A stretch of DNA of 64,000 nucleotides, taken from NCBI GenBank assembly GCA_032718865.1, contig JALUTQ010000046.1, positions 248,001 through 312,000 of the forward strand, read 5' to 3'. Shown here one piece after another: positions 44,377 to 58,414 of this stretch. A program made the translations under genes and the position numbers. The stretch comes from Tilletia caries (taxonomy: Eukaryota > Basidiomycota > Exobasidiomycetes > Tilletiales > Tilletiaceae). Each line of letters begins with the position of its first letter. The stretch's first letter is position 1. The notes beneath the pieces are model-generated. The model had not been told where the DNA came from. It saw only the letters and a list, made by a program, of their open reading frames with translations, and made no database searches.

Positions 44377-45624
44377 CCCACCCCCTCTTATCCTCCTCAC
44401 TCCCTCACTGACCTCCAATCCACCGCACTATCAGCTCAAGGCTCACCGCTCACCAGCACGCGCCGTTCACTGTGAGTTGCGAGTCTCAGATCCTCATCTT
44501 TCCTCTCCAGCTTCCCAGTTTCTGTCGCCATCGCCCACCAGCATCAGCTTCACCCTCTCCGACGCGATGTGCTGTGCTGTGACATACGGTGAGCTTATTC
44601 CCTTTCCCTCCCTCAGTCTCCACAGCTCGCGTTTGCGACCTGGCGCATGACAGAGTTACTGACCTCACTCGATCTCACTCAATCTCACTCAATCTTATGG
44701 CCATCGCATCACAGCTCACTCTTCGTTCCTATCGTCTCCGCCCTCTGTGAGTACTTCGCCGACATCGTCATTCTCTCTCCCTTCTCATTCCCGTCCCATG
44801 CCCTTCCCACCCATGTCATCGGTACTGACAAGATAATATTTTTCCCTCTTGTCTGCCACTTACAGCGGATAGCCCACTACCAATGAGATGGACCTCGTAC
44901 GTGCTTGCTGCGATCCGAACCCAAATCTCTGCGGGTGACGACTGACATGCGACATCTCTAATCTTCCACAGGAGTCTGCGCGCAATAAAAAAAACTCCCG
45001 TTGTCGATCTCGCCGCCCGCGCCAGGCGGCGCGCATCAACGGTAGCAGTCGCCTTTGCTTGGTCTGCTTTCCCCCCTCGTCCACAGGTTTCCAGTTCTTA
45101 AGAGAAAGGCGCGAAAACCAAGCACTGAAGCCTCAAGCCTCAAACGTCTGTCGCCTTCAGGTTGCGTTACTGCTCGTTGTTGTCTTTTTCTTATACCAAC
45201 CAGAATCATACATCATTATGCCTTTTATCAACCCTTTGGCGAGTGATGTGCGTGACCTCATAGTAGGCATTGTCTGAGGCTTGGCGGGCAGCCTTCAGTG
45301 AGGCACATCGGTAACTCATGATGTATCCTGTCGGTGATCCTTGCCCAAGGCTTTGTGGCCATCCTTGTCCAAGGCTGGCAACCAACCCTTTGAAAAGCGT
45401 TTGAATATTCTCAGGAAGGCATTTTGTTGCATGTTTCTAGTATGGGATAAGGCTCAGCTAGCTTAGGTGGGGTGAGCCTTCTGTGAGCCTTAGCCCGGAT
45501 CCCTTCAAAGCATTTCGATTCATTGGCAGTGTACCTCCGCTAGGGCGATGGGTCGCCCTCATTAGTCATTGATCGACGTTTCACGCAGGCAGCGCCGTCA
45601 CTATACTGCTCGGGACAAATAATA
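44377..45624. other. gene-free stretch in transposon island
   Basis: Pyrimidine-rich open pieces without domains, and CAAGGCT repeats near 45340-45390. Nothing identifiable. Confidence 0.5.
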
Positions 45625-47608
45625 ATTCCTGACCTGGGTGCGTACCTTACCAGAGTGTTCCCCTAACTTTTTCGCCTTGTTGAATAACAGGTCGCTGGGG
45701 GCTGGGAGTGGGATTTAAATACAGACTTAGTCAACAAAGTTAAGTAGCAGCAACTTACGCCTTGGAACCATAGTGACCTGGCTGTCGGCTGAAGCCCAGA
45801 GGCCAGGGTGTCCCTCAGACTCGATGTGGACCTCAGACCCTTATGACCTGGTAGAGATGTGCGAAGACGTGACTGGGGGCGTCCTCTCCCCCTCCCCTTT
45901 TTCGCGAATCTTTTGTATCAGAAAGGTCACCAAATCTCAGCCCAGCACGGCTACGCAGAAGCTCAAGGTAGCTTCGCTACCCTTCGTCTGCTTCGCCATG
46001 CGGCTGCGACTTGCGATCGTAGCTACGAGCATCTATATCATTGTCCATGTAACATTTTTGAATGTTGATCAAACTTGCGTGAAAAAGGGATTGAGGAACT
46101 TCACACACGTAATCATCCCGCACGGCTGTATCTACCAAGGAAGCAGAAAGCAAAGAATGATATGTCATATGATGGCTTCGCGCAGAGAGAGACAATTGAC
46201 AAACAAGACGGAGAATAGCTGCGAGCGCAATGAAGATAAGATTAAAAAGACTGAGGAGAAAAAAGCGTGAGGTTAATGCAGAAGGAGAGGTCAGGGGATA
46301 GGAAACATAAGCGGCCGGGGAAGCAGACGGAAGGGACGTAGAAGACGGGTGAAGGCTGAGACCGGAGACGAATGGGCAAAGGAATGCCAACAGAGCTTGA
46401 TGCGAAGGTAAGGGAATATAGAAGAGGCAAGAGCACAGCAGAAAGAAAGTCAGATCAGGTCAGGTCAGGTCAGGTCAGCCGTCAGGTCAGGTCAGGTCCA
46501 GTGTTGAACATACTATTGGAGTATGGAACCCTGGGCGACTTGAGAGAGGAGAAGCACAATGGTGACGCCGAAGGTGGCCACCGACGACGGACACATTGAC
46601 CTCGGCGGGCTTGACGTTGGCAATGTCGAAGTGGAAGGTGGAGGCGCGTGTGATGTCAAAGGTGGTGACCCGTGACACAGAACAGACTGTACGAAGATAT
46701 GCAGTGATGAGCACCATTTTTAACTCATGAAGCGTCAGAGCCGTTAGAAGAAGGAGAGGGGGGGTCGGGGGGAAAACCCACCGCTTGGGGTCGTAAAGAC
46801 TTGAAAACCTCGGCGACGATGGGCACGGTGGAGTTGACGGGGTTGGAGATGACGAGGTGGTGTGCTTTGGGAGCAACCTTGGCAGCGGCTTTGTCGAGGG
46901 AGAGAGCTGTCCGATGGGGCATGGTGAGTGAGGAAAGTCAGTCTACTCATCTTGACGACGTCGACTGGATTCATAAGAGCAGAGAGCTGAAAAACGAATG
47001 GGTGAGTAAGGACCTAACCCGGAGCACCTGATGCAGATGCGCGTATAAACACGAGGCTCACCTTGGATGACAATTCGGGAGTGCTGACTGCTGGGCCGGA
47101 CTCAGAATGGGAACAAAGCAGAGACTTGTATGGGTAAGTGGTATCAGCCATCAGGTTAAGCAAGAAAAAGCAAAACAGCGGTGAGCATCATTAACTTGAA
47201 CCTTGGTGAGCAGAGAGCGGTTAAAAAGAAATCGAGGGGGGGATTGTTCAATTCGCATGATGCTTGTCGGGCTTCGATGGAAGCGTGAAGAAAGGCTGGC
47301 GGTGTTGGTTGTCGTCTGTCGAGTGTCGAAATGAACTGATTACGTATGCAAGATTTCTGCACTCTGTGCTTATGTAAGGAAAAACCAAACTTTGGCTCAA
47401 GGACAGATCAGTCAATTCTGATGCTACAACCACGAAACCTGTGCCAGAAGTTGCAGGACTAGATTTGGTCAAGGGTCTACTGATTCAGAATGGTGTGTTG
47501 TGTTGGTAGTTGCGAAGAAAAGTCCCAAACTACGAGCCTGAATGGCAAAAAGCTTACGGCCGTAAGGCGGGAGCCGCCCTATAACCCCTTAACTAAAGTT
47601 AGGGGAAT
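45625..47608 (-). repeat. 1.98 kb repeat unit, right copy (inverted)
   Basis: Reverse-complement twin of 29733-31714, of nearly equal length (1,984 versus 1,982 bp). GGGACAA occurs just outside both ends (about 45612-45618 and 47612-47618) and may be an insertion duplication, although 3-6 extra bases separate it from the shared sequence. With its twin it brackets 13.9 kb holding the Harbinger and hAT elements. Confidence 0.85.
46500..46910 (-). pseudogene. captured malate dehydrogenase fragment, right copy
   Basis: Same fragment as at 30432-30840, on the minus strand, with the same ISNPVNSTVPIVAEVFK and TTFDITRAST blocks and the same frame breaks. Both copies therefore descend from one already-decayed capture. 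Confidence 0.85.
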
Positions 47609-49885
47609 GCTGGGACAAGGGATACATTTTCGGTATCTGCGATCTAAATATCTCATAACTTACGCTTGTACATATGTAGTTCTCATCGTCTCATATCTCA
47701 TCACCGCATCACCACGGATAATATATAATAACGAGTTCATTTGTTGGCACGCGCAAATGACGGGACCATGCTCTCCAAAATCAGGACCACGAAGGAGGGG
47801 AAGAGGATGAGTGACTTGTAGCAGGGAGACGTCTGCTGGCTTCCAGGTATGTGAATTCATGACTGTGAAGAATTGGAAGTGGTGGTGACTGGTGGCTGCC
47901 AACCTCGCGCACAGCAAGCACACGTGGCATGACTTTATCCGCTTCCGACGTCTGATACGAGAGTACGCTGTCCAGATCAATCTTGCTCTGATTCGTTCAA
48001 CGTTCAACTTGTGTGTGTGGCGACTGGCGGAGCCGAGTGTCGCCTGGTGGTGAAAAGGTGGATTGATGTTGGTGGTTATGAAGAAGTACAAACGGAAGAC
48101 AAGAAGGGGGGACGAAAGGCTCAAATGAGGGACCTAGCATAGACGGAGCGCAAATGTCTCTGCTCTGGACCTAAGGAGAGAAATAGAAATAGCGTTGAAC
48201 ATGTAAGAGAAAGAGTGCATAACCCCGCGCCAGTACTTGAGCATCTCCGTTGCCTCGATATGGGCGGCGCCCTCCAGGGTAAATGCCAGGGGTGTGAATG
48301 CCGGGGCGGGGCAGGCCCTGCGCACAGCCGGCATACCGGGTGACGAAGGGCTCGAGACTTGCTTAGGGGAGCTTCCTCTTTTTCTTGTTTTTTCTTTGCT
48401 ATGCAAGATCGTGGTTGCTGGGGATTGGGGAAGTGGCATCGCGGCCGGCAGCATAAGCCGGACGAGCGGCGACGACCCTTTCCCTCTTCTCGTTCTCACA
48501 CCTACACACACATCTGACATATGTATAGGTACATCTCACCGGTCACAGCAGCCTCACGCCTCGCATCCTCACGCCTCACAAGTCACAACCAGCATGTATC
48601 TGAGCGCTGGGCGGACGCCGCTTTTGGCTTAGGATTTTTTGTTCCCCGTCTCGGCCATCGATTTTGCATTTTGTTCTGCCTTCCATTCATTGTGATGCTA
48701 AGGCTCAATAAAAGCCAAGCAGCAGGCAGTATGTAGGCCATCTGTAAGAGTGCTGGGTTTATTCTGAAGTCCGCAGTCACATTGGATTTAATGTTTACCT
48801 TTCTCTCAGAGCTCAGTAGCGCAGTACACGCACCCAGCCTTCAGCGCTTCAGCTTCCCACAAGGTTCACGCTTCACGGAGGTCGTAGCCGTAGGCAAGAT
48901 AGAATATATATTAAGTGTGGAAAAGACTCGGCAGGGTCAGCAGTGCACAACAAGGGAACAAGAGAAACACGACGCGTGAAAGTGATGAGATGTGGGATTT
49001 GGGACGCGACGAACTTGTTCCGGACGCGGCTCGGGGCATCTTCCCGTGCCTCACACTGTCATAGTGCCGTTGTTTTGGCTCGTTTCACTTTTCCATAGTG
49101 GTGCATCCGCGCATCCGACCGGTGTGGTAAACTGAGAGGAGCTGGCCTGTGCCACGACCATTGACTCCCTTTTTGCCCTCTATCACCATCCTCTTTTCCC
49201 TTCCCTTTTCCTTACCTTGCTACGCGTTTCCCTTCCATCAATGAGCAGACACCGCTCTGATCCCGCTCTATGTCCTTCTACGACCTTCCACTGTCTCGAG
49301 GCTCGGCCATTGCGCCTTCTCATTTCCACGTCTTCCTGTCTTCGCCCCTCTTCCAGACGACGTTTTGTATCTAACAACCATCATCTACCCGCCGCTCTGC
49401 CCAATACACTCTATCCACCTCGTTTTGCCTTGCCTGCTACGTTCTCTCGTTCACTCTCACACACTTCTCTAGCAACCACTCAATTTCCTCGGTGAGAATC
49501 CTACCCTGGAGCGGGTTCTCGACTACACCGGGTCGTGATTCGTGCGCGCGTGCGCCTCAGGTCGGTGAGCCGAAGGATACCTTGTCGTTTTATTATTGTC
49601 TGATCGTCCGAATTGACCCCAATTGGCGGGGTCCTTCTACTGCGCTGGGTGCATCCGTTTCCCTCATCCCTCATCCCTGTCTCCCTCGGCCCTCCATTCA
49701 TCTTTAGCCAGCGTTCTGTTGCGGCCTTCGTCCATTCGAGTGCTGTCCGTTTCCCACCTTCAGCCTCACTTTCATCTTCAAATTGCCGGGTGACGAGTCG
49801 AGCGCAAGTCCATCCGCTCTCGAGTTGTCGACCCTCAGCTGGATCAGGTTTCGACCAGCAGAACGCTTCGATCGCATCTGAGCAA
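47609..49885. other. right edge of island and upstream region of the Zn2Cys6 gene
   Basis: No gene is recognised. A minus-strand piece near 48360-48230 reading PAFTPLAFTLEGAAHIEATEM looks protein-like but is isolated. From about 49160 the plus strand becomes a long CT-rich leader. The frame upstream of the chosen ATG at 49886 is open but lacks any in-frame ATG. Confidence 0.45.
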
Positions 49886-52800
49886 ATGTCGTCCTCTGCT
49901 GCCGCATCGATGGACGCAGCAAGGCGCGAACGAGGTGCGTCCCCGGTACCAGGCGCGGCGGCATCGCCACCGTCCACTGCCTTCGCTCCTGGCCCGCCGC
50001 CTCTGCCCAAGCATTCGTCCTTCTTCACTCCGAACGAGCCTTCGTCTCGCGCATCCCCCTATGTTGCACCCACACCACCACAGACATCCTCCTCCTTCGC
50101 TCAAGGTGGAGTCCCGTCCTTTCTCGAGCGCGGAAACTCGGATGCCTTCAAATACAACGTCCTCCCCGCCCTCGGGTCTTCAGGTCCATCCACCTCTCGC
50201 ACAGGGCCCAACTCCCCGCGACTGAAACGGATGTCTTCCTCAGCATCTAGTCTCATGCCGGACGCCACCGGCTCATTCCCGGGTTGGTCCGGGGCGCCCT
50301 CAACTGCGAGCAGCGGCAGTAGTATCTCTGGCGCTCTGCATGGCCCAACAGGTCCTCGCAGAGGTTCAAGCCCATCTTATGGCGGTGGTAGTTCCAAGCC
50401 ACTTGGTTCTCTTTCCCATTCAGCATCCACCGGGCATCTCCAAATAGGTGCCTCTTCAGCGAGCTTCAACACACCTCCGATGCACGGTCCAGGCGGAGGA
50501 GGAGGAGGACCTTCTTCCTCACCAGCATTCGCACACACATACCGTAATGGTGCCTCTTCTGTGCGCCAAGGTCATCATGACCTGTCCATGTATGCGCCGA
50601 GCCGTCATCCCGAATCCCACCACGATCAGCAGCCATCCAGCTCACACTTGCCCCGAGTCGCCAGCTTCTCCGGAAAGCCAGACAGCGGTGCACAGCCCTC
50701 TCGGCGTTCTCGAGACGGTGCACCAATTTCCTCGACCCCTCAAACTTGGCATTCGAAAGGCAGTAACAACCCAGATGAGCCGTCGCTGGTCAATCACAGC
50801 CATGAGAATGACTCAGCTAATCACTCTCAAGCACCGCAAGAACCCGACCTTCCCAACGAACCATCTAATGGCGACGACGGCAACGACGCATCACAACACA
50901 GCGTCAACTCATCTGATCGCAAAGTGAGCTGCCTGGAATGCCGTACTAGTAAAGTGAGTAAAGCGATGTCTTTTCGCTACCAGCCACAATCCGCCGGCAA
51001 GCTGAATCTTCACGATTTCTCTTGTTTCCTTTCTCAAGGTCAAATGCACCGGCAAAACAGCCGACAACAAAGCCTGTGCGCGTTGTCAAAGAATCTGCCG
51101 TCAATGCATCTTCGCAGAACACCGTCGAGGCCGCCGTCCAGACGTCCAGTGAGTAAATTTGGGCCATCCGCAGGGCTACCGGTGTTTCCGCTTTCTCTTT
51201 AACAAACTTCTGATCGCACTCCATTACGCATATGCAGAAAGTTCCAAAAGTTGGAGAAGTCCCTCGAAAGTGTCACGAAGGCATTTGACGACTTCAGAAA
51301 GACACAAGACCCGGAGTCAAAGGGTGAACCAGACTCCAAGCAAGGCAAGGCTCCAGAGCGTGAGGAACCCGCGAAGAAAAAGCAGAGGAAAGGCAACAAT
51401 GCTCCTCCACGTGAAACGTCACCTGCTCTGGCACCTCACGAGATCACCTATGTCAATCCGGAGATGGCCGTGGCGGGTAGCAGCCGACGGGTATCTCTGC
51501 AAATGCCTGGCGCCCCTGTCCATCCCGCCGCGTCCGTGTTGGAGCACAGCAACGGGTTCGAGTCAGACCCAAGGCACGGGGAGTCCGTGGGCCAAATCCC
51601 CGTTGGAGAGCCTGGCTCTCACCGAGAACCAGTTTGGTATGGAGGCAATGGTAGTGTAGGGCACCCAATGCCTCCCGGCCCCTTACTCATCAGACCGCCC
51701 CTTGCGGCTGACAGCCGCAGTCGAGCGATCACCATCGGGTGCCATGTGTCGCTTCCGGACTGCGACATGGGCTGCGATCCAATCGCACGGAACGTGATCA
51801 CGATGCGTGAAGCGTGCGAGCTCTTCGAGACGTTTATGAAACTTCAAAACCAGTACCTGTCAACTCTGGACTTTGAGCTTCACACCTTTGAGTTCGTGCG
51901 GGATCGGTCGCCTTTCCTGCTGACCGTCATCTGCATCGGCGCTGCGCGACTGACCGAAGTCGGCAACAATGCGGCACCACGGCTGCAGCACTTCCTGGAC
52001 ACTGTTCTCTTACCGGCAATCTGGCAAGGCGGTCTGCGCTCGGTCGAGATTGTGCAAGGCTTGACTATGCTGTCGGCTTTCCACGATGTGCCAAACACGT
52101 CGGCGAACGATTTAACGTGGCAGTACATCACTCTGGCATATGGTCAGGCTATCCAGTTGGGGTTGAATCTGCGGCCAAAACTTTCACAGCAGGCGCCCGT
52201 CATAGAACAGCGGCTGGCCAGGAATGGAGAACGGTGAGTCTGCGTGGGCGTATGTATATGCGGTGTTCGAAAAAGGGACCCTTGTCTGATCAGCTTCTGA
52301 TCATCTACTTTGCAGAGCCTGGCTTATGCTGTTCTTACTGGAGAGCTTGTCCGCCCAGCACCTGGGTCGCCGGTCCATGTTCAACGTCGATCGATTCATC
52401 GGATCTTCAGACTCGTGGCATCATAACGTGGTTGCATTGCCGGCGGATCGGAACATTGTTGCGTTGGTCCAGCTCCGACGCACTCAGATTCGTCTTCACG
52501 ATCTGTTTGAGAGTACGATCGCCGACCCGGCCACCGGGGAGCCAGCCCTGACTGCATACCGATTTGATATTTTCATTGTGAGTGCTCAAAAGTCATGGAA
52601 TAAAGCTAACGCTTGGTTCTGTTCTGATGCAATCTACCCTTCACCTTTGTGAACTCCTAGCGCACGTGTATGGGTGAATTGGACACGTGGAAGTCCCTTT
52701 GGTATGATTCTGTGACCTGGGCACCCCACGAGCAAGGCCTGTCGCGCGAGATCTTGTTCGCCTACCTCGCGGCCAACCTCAATCAATGCGTGCTCGCCCT

Positions 52801-53500
52801 CCGCGCCTGTCCCGGCGGCGACACAGCTGCGTCCATTCTTCGGCAAGCATCGCGTACGGCCGTGGATGCCCTCAACGTCCTGATCGTCTTCGAATGGCCG
52901 GACCTTGTCTTCACGGTCAACCAAAATGTGGTCATTGCCAGCTACTGTGCCATCTTGGCCCTGCGCATGACCACGCATGAGAAGCGGTGGATGGGCGCGG
53001 GAGCGATTGATCCACTCTACATTTTCGACTTGGTCGACAAGTTGGTTGTCTCCCTGTCCCAGGCCGGGACTCTCTTGCGACGATCGGGAACGGCGCTGAC
53101 GTACGCCTCGTATCTGGGCGCCATTCTGGATCATTACGAGAGTCAGCACGAGGCGGCTCAGTATGAGGCGGGAAGAAGCGGCGGCAATGGGACTGCAACC
53201 TTCGTGCACAAGCGTCGGCGTGCGCCCGAGATGAATGTGCACGAGTTTGAAGCCAGCCCGGTTGGAGTCATCATGATCGTGAGTTCGAGTCGTGTTCTGG
53301 GATGGATTCACACTGCGAGCGGGCAAGCGGGTAGCCTCGTCGCAGCTCTCCTCTGGTTCGCAATACTGACAGCCTTCCCATTTTCCAACAATTCTCAGCC
53401 CAAGCATCCACACAGTGGAATGCCAGCGCTCGTCAATCCTCCGCGTGCGAGTCTGTTCTCCGACATGACCTTCTTCGACACCTTTTTCGAAGAGCTCTAA
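49886..53500 (+). CDS. Zn2Cys6 binuclear-cluster transcription factor
   Basis: Exons 49886-50953, 51039-51148, 51238-52233, 52316-52577, 52661-53278 and 53399-53500 join to 1,051 residues. A disordered Ser/Pro/Gly-rich N-terminus of about 345 residues precedes the DNA-binding cluster. The cluster spans the first intron: CLECRTSK joined to VKCTGKTADNKACARCQRIC and then RQC, spacing C-x2-C-x6-C-x9-C-x2-C, with a basic RRGRRP tail. A short coiled coil (FQKLEKSLESVTKAF) and an NLS-like AKKKQRK follow. The C-terminal half (CDMGCDPIARNVITMREACELFETFMKLQN..., TVICIGAARLTEVG, TWQYITLAYGQAIQLGLNL) resembles the fungal-specific transcription factor middle homology region. Target genes are unknown. The first ATG of the frame is used. 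Confidence 0.92.
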
Positions 53501-54099
53501 GAATCACTGGGCCGCCCCGCGCCTCACTACTCGCCCGGCCCGGTTTTTCTGACTGTCTCCAGAACTTCAAACGGTATCATCGACCGTCCGCTAAAGTTGC
53601 AGCAAAGCACCCATCTTTCAACACATGTACACGCCAGCGCTGTGGTCATCGTCAGCCTGCCGAAAAAATTATCTAACAAATGGTACCCATAATCCAACCT
53701 CCGCCCCCCCTTCACTCAGTTCTCGGCTCTCGACTTTGATTTCTTCCTGTCCTCAATCCTCATTCACATTCCTGCCCAGGTTTGTTCCGTCAATAATGTC
53801 GCCCCCTGGCTTCGACGGAATGCAGGAATGCCATCTGGCCTCCCAAGCCCTGCATCGCTTGTTTATCTGCCTTCACTCGCACCGTTCACAGTGTCGTTTG
53901 TTCATACATAGCCACTCCTAAATCTCAAATCTAGAGGAGGGCTCCTCCGAATGCCACTTTGCACCCTTCCAAAGTTCCAACGCGCGCCGTGAAAGAAGTC
54001 GGGAACCCGTGGAAGTGTAATTATTCACGCCCAGAAGACGCAGAAATGCTGACAGCCTCGTCAAGGTCCATTTCCCCCGCATGTCCTTGGCAAGACTGA
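53501..54099. other. convergent 3' flanks
   Basis: Tail-to-tail region between the Zn2Cys6 gene and the WD40 gene. No gene seen. Confidence 0.5.
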
Positions 54100-56020
<1,921 letters not shown>

Positions 56021-56400
56021 GATGGCTGAGTCCTTCGCTGTTGTTGTTGTTGTTGTTGTTGTTGTTGCTGAATGAATGCTGCTCTTCCTGACCTTCACAG
56101 CGTGGTGGAAGGCAGCCCGGCGCACAAACCCGAAGCCAAAATCGGAACACGACGCGTGATTTGCGAGACGCGCTTCGACGCGTCGGGCGGAGTTTAAATC
56201 TGAGCGCGCTCGCGTCGCGTCGAGAGCAACACTTCACTTCCGAACGAGACCAACACCATTTTGTTGCGAAGTCCATTGCCACCATCACCACCACCATCAC
56301 ATCAGCCGACACCGAGACCTTCGCCTTACTATCACACGTAAAAGCTTAGCAGTATTCCTTTACCCGTACACAGTCCACGCTTTATTCTGTTCCACTGAAC
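56021..56400. promoter_or_regulatory. bidirectional HAT2-like/RAD51 promoter with MCB boxes
   Basis: 380 bp between divergent start codons. Two ACGCGT elements (56152-56157 and 56178-56183) match the MluI cell-cycle box bound by MBF in fungi, which drives G1/S expression of DNA replication and repair genes. A (GTT)n microsatellite of about nine units at 56039-56067 lies in the leader of the WD40 gene. Confidence 0.6.
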
Positions 56401-57861
56401 ATGTCGCAGCAGGGACAACATGAGGGGGAGGAGGAGACGAACGAGATCATGGGCCCTATGCCGGTCACCAAGCTAGAGGTACGTCCCGATTGATACCCTT
56501 ACGTGGCCTTGTAGAGCTGTATCGACTAACATACCTGCCATACTTCCTTGCTTCCAAAAGGAGTTCGGCATCTCCGCTGCGGACTGCAAGAAGCTCATGG
56601 AGGCAGGCTTCCACACCGTCGAACACGTCGCATTCACGCCCAAGAAGCAGCTGATCACTGTCAAGGGAATATCGGAAGCCAAGGCGGACAAGATTCTCTG
56701 CGAAGGTGAGATTTGATTTGGTCGCATGCAATCAACTGCGCTCCGCTGACAACTCTTCGGCAACTGTGCAGCGGGCAAGCTTGTGCCCATGGGCTTCACA
56801 ACTGCCACCGAGTTCCACCAACGCAGATCCGAATTGGTGACGATCAGCACGGGCAGCAAGAACCTCGACACCATTCTCAACGGCGGTATGGAGACTGGTA
56901 GCATTACGGAGCTGTTCGGCGAGTATAGAACGGGAAAGAGTCAAATCTGCCACACGCTTGCAGTGACGTGCCAGGTGAGTAGTTTCAATTATCCAAAGCA
57001 CGGAAGCAAAAGCGCCAGTTGAGGCTGACATCCTGACGTTGTTGGTTTGTAGCTTCCCATTGACATGGGGGGAGGAGAAGGCAAGTGCCTCTATATAGAT
57101 ACTGAGGGCACATTCGTGAGCATCATGAATGCAAGATGTGGGAAGCAGTTTCCAAGTACTGACAACGCATACATTCACCTTAATAGCGACCTGTCCGATT
57201 GTTGGCGGTGGCACAGCGATACGGTCTCGACGGAGAGGAAGTCCTCGACAATGTGGCTTACGCCCGCGCATACAATGCCGACCACCAACTCCAACTGCTC
57301 ACCCAAGCCAGCGCCATGATGGCTGAGTCCCGCTTCAGTCTGCTCATCGTCGACTCGCTCACCTCCCTGTACCGCACCGACTTCTCCGGCCGAGGCGAGC
57401 TCGCGGCCCGTCAAGTCCATCTGGCGCGCTTCCTACGCAACCTGATGCGACTCGCCGACGAGTATGGCGTGGCTGTGGTTGTGACGAACCAGGTCGTCGC
57501 TCAAGTCGACGGTGCGAGTGCGTTCTCGGCAGATGCTAAGAAGCCGATTGGAGGCAATATAGTCGCTCACGCCAGTACGACGCGGTGCGTTTCTCATGTC
57601 CCTCGGTCCGCACATGTAGTGACCTCAAGCGCTGACATCTGATTCGAAAGACATGCAGGCTGGCATTGCGCAAGGGACGAGGAACGCAGCGAATCTGCAA
57701 GATTGTAGACTCCCCTTGCTTGCCTGAGGCAGATGCCGTCTTCAGCATTGGAGCCGAAGGCATATGTGATCCAGTGAGTTTTCCTTCTTCTTCCCGACGT
57801 GCTGTCATCGCTGTCTGTGAATGGGAACTGATCTCCTCCTTCGACGTTGCAGGTGGATTGA
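56401..57861 (+). CDS. RAD51: DNA recombinase Rad51
   Basis: Forms nucleoprotein filaments on ssDNA and catalyses strand exchange in homologous recombination. Exons 56401-56478, 56561-56705, 56772-56974, 57053-57115, 57187-57584, 57659-57773 and 57853-57861 join to 336 residues (human 339). The N-terminal helix-hairpin-helix domain reads [20 protein letters not shown] and [13 protein letters not shown]. Walker A is GEYRTGKSQ and Walker [13 protein letters not shown]. The sequences [28 protein letters not shown] and [15 protein letters not shown], then [21 protein letters not shown], are characteristic. The final 9 nt exon supplies only Val-Asp-stop after GICDP. Its promoter shares MCB boxes with the divergent histone chaperone gene. 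Confidence 0.96.
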
Positions 57862-58414
57862 ATGTGTCCCGTCCATCGACACTCATCGCCTCTTCCAAGC
57901 CCAAGCTCTCGGCCCGCATCATGCACCCTTCGACCCTTCTACTTTGTTCAATTCTCTCGATTCCTGTCCTATTGTGTTCCTCTCTTTTGCTCGTATCCCT
58001 TCGTGACCCCATCCTGTACACCATCCTCACTCCAATCAATGCACATCGCCCCGCATCGCACTCTCAAACTCAGCTTGGCCGAGAAGCCGAACGCTGTATC
58101 GACATTTGGTTTGGGCCTCGACTGCCCTCGCGCTACTGTGTTCATCTTGTACAAGAGAGCGGGTGACGCAATGAATGCTGGAGTGCTGATGCTTCGGTGC
58201 GAAGCAGAGAGAGGACATGAACATTGCAAAGAGTGGAAAAAAGGGTACATGGAAAGGGTGTCATGTCGTGGTAAGTCCTTTACAAAGCGTCGGCGTCCTG
58301 TGGAAGTGAGAGTAGAATGCGGGATGTCAGCACATATTGCCGATGCTTGAAAGACCGCGGGCGAGCCTGGGCTGTATGGGCGACGGAATGATGTATGCAT
58401 CCTCCTGTGTGCGT
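57862..58414. other. convergent 3' flanks of RAD51 and eS7
   Basis: No separate gene is supported. It may contain a last short exon of eS7 (see that entry). Confidence 0.45.

Noticed and set aside
29733..47608. The two 1.98 kb units as LTRs of one retrotransposon
   Set aside because: They are in inverted, not direct, orientation, and no reverse transcriptase, integrase or gag lies between them. The content is two DNA transposons.
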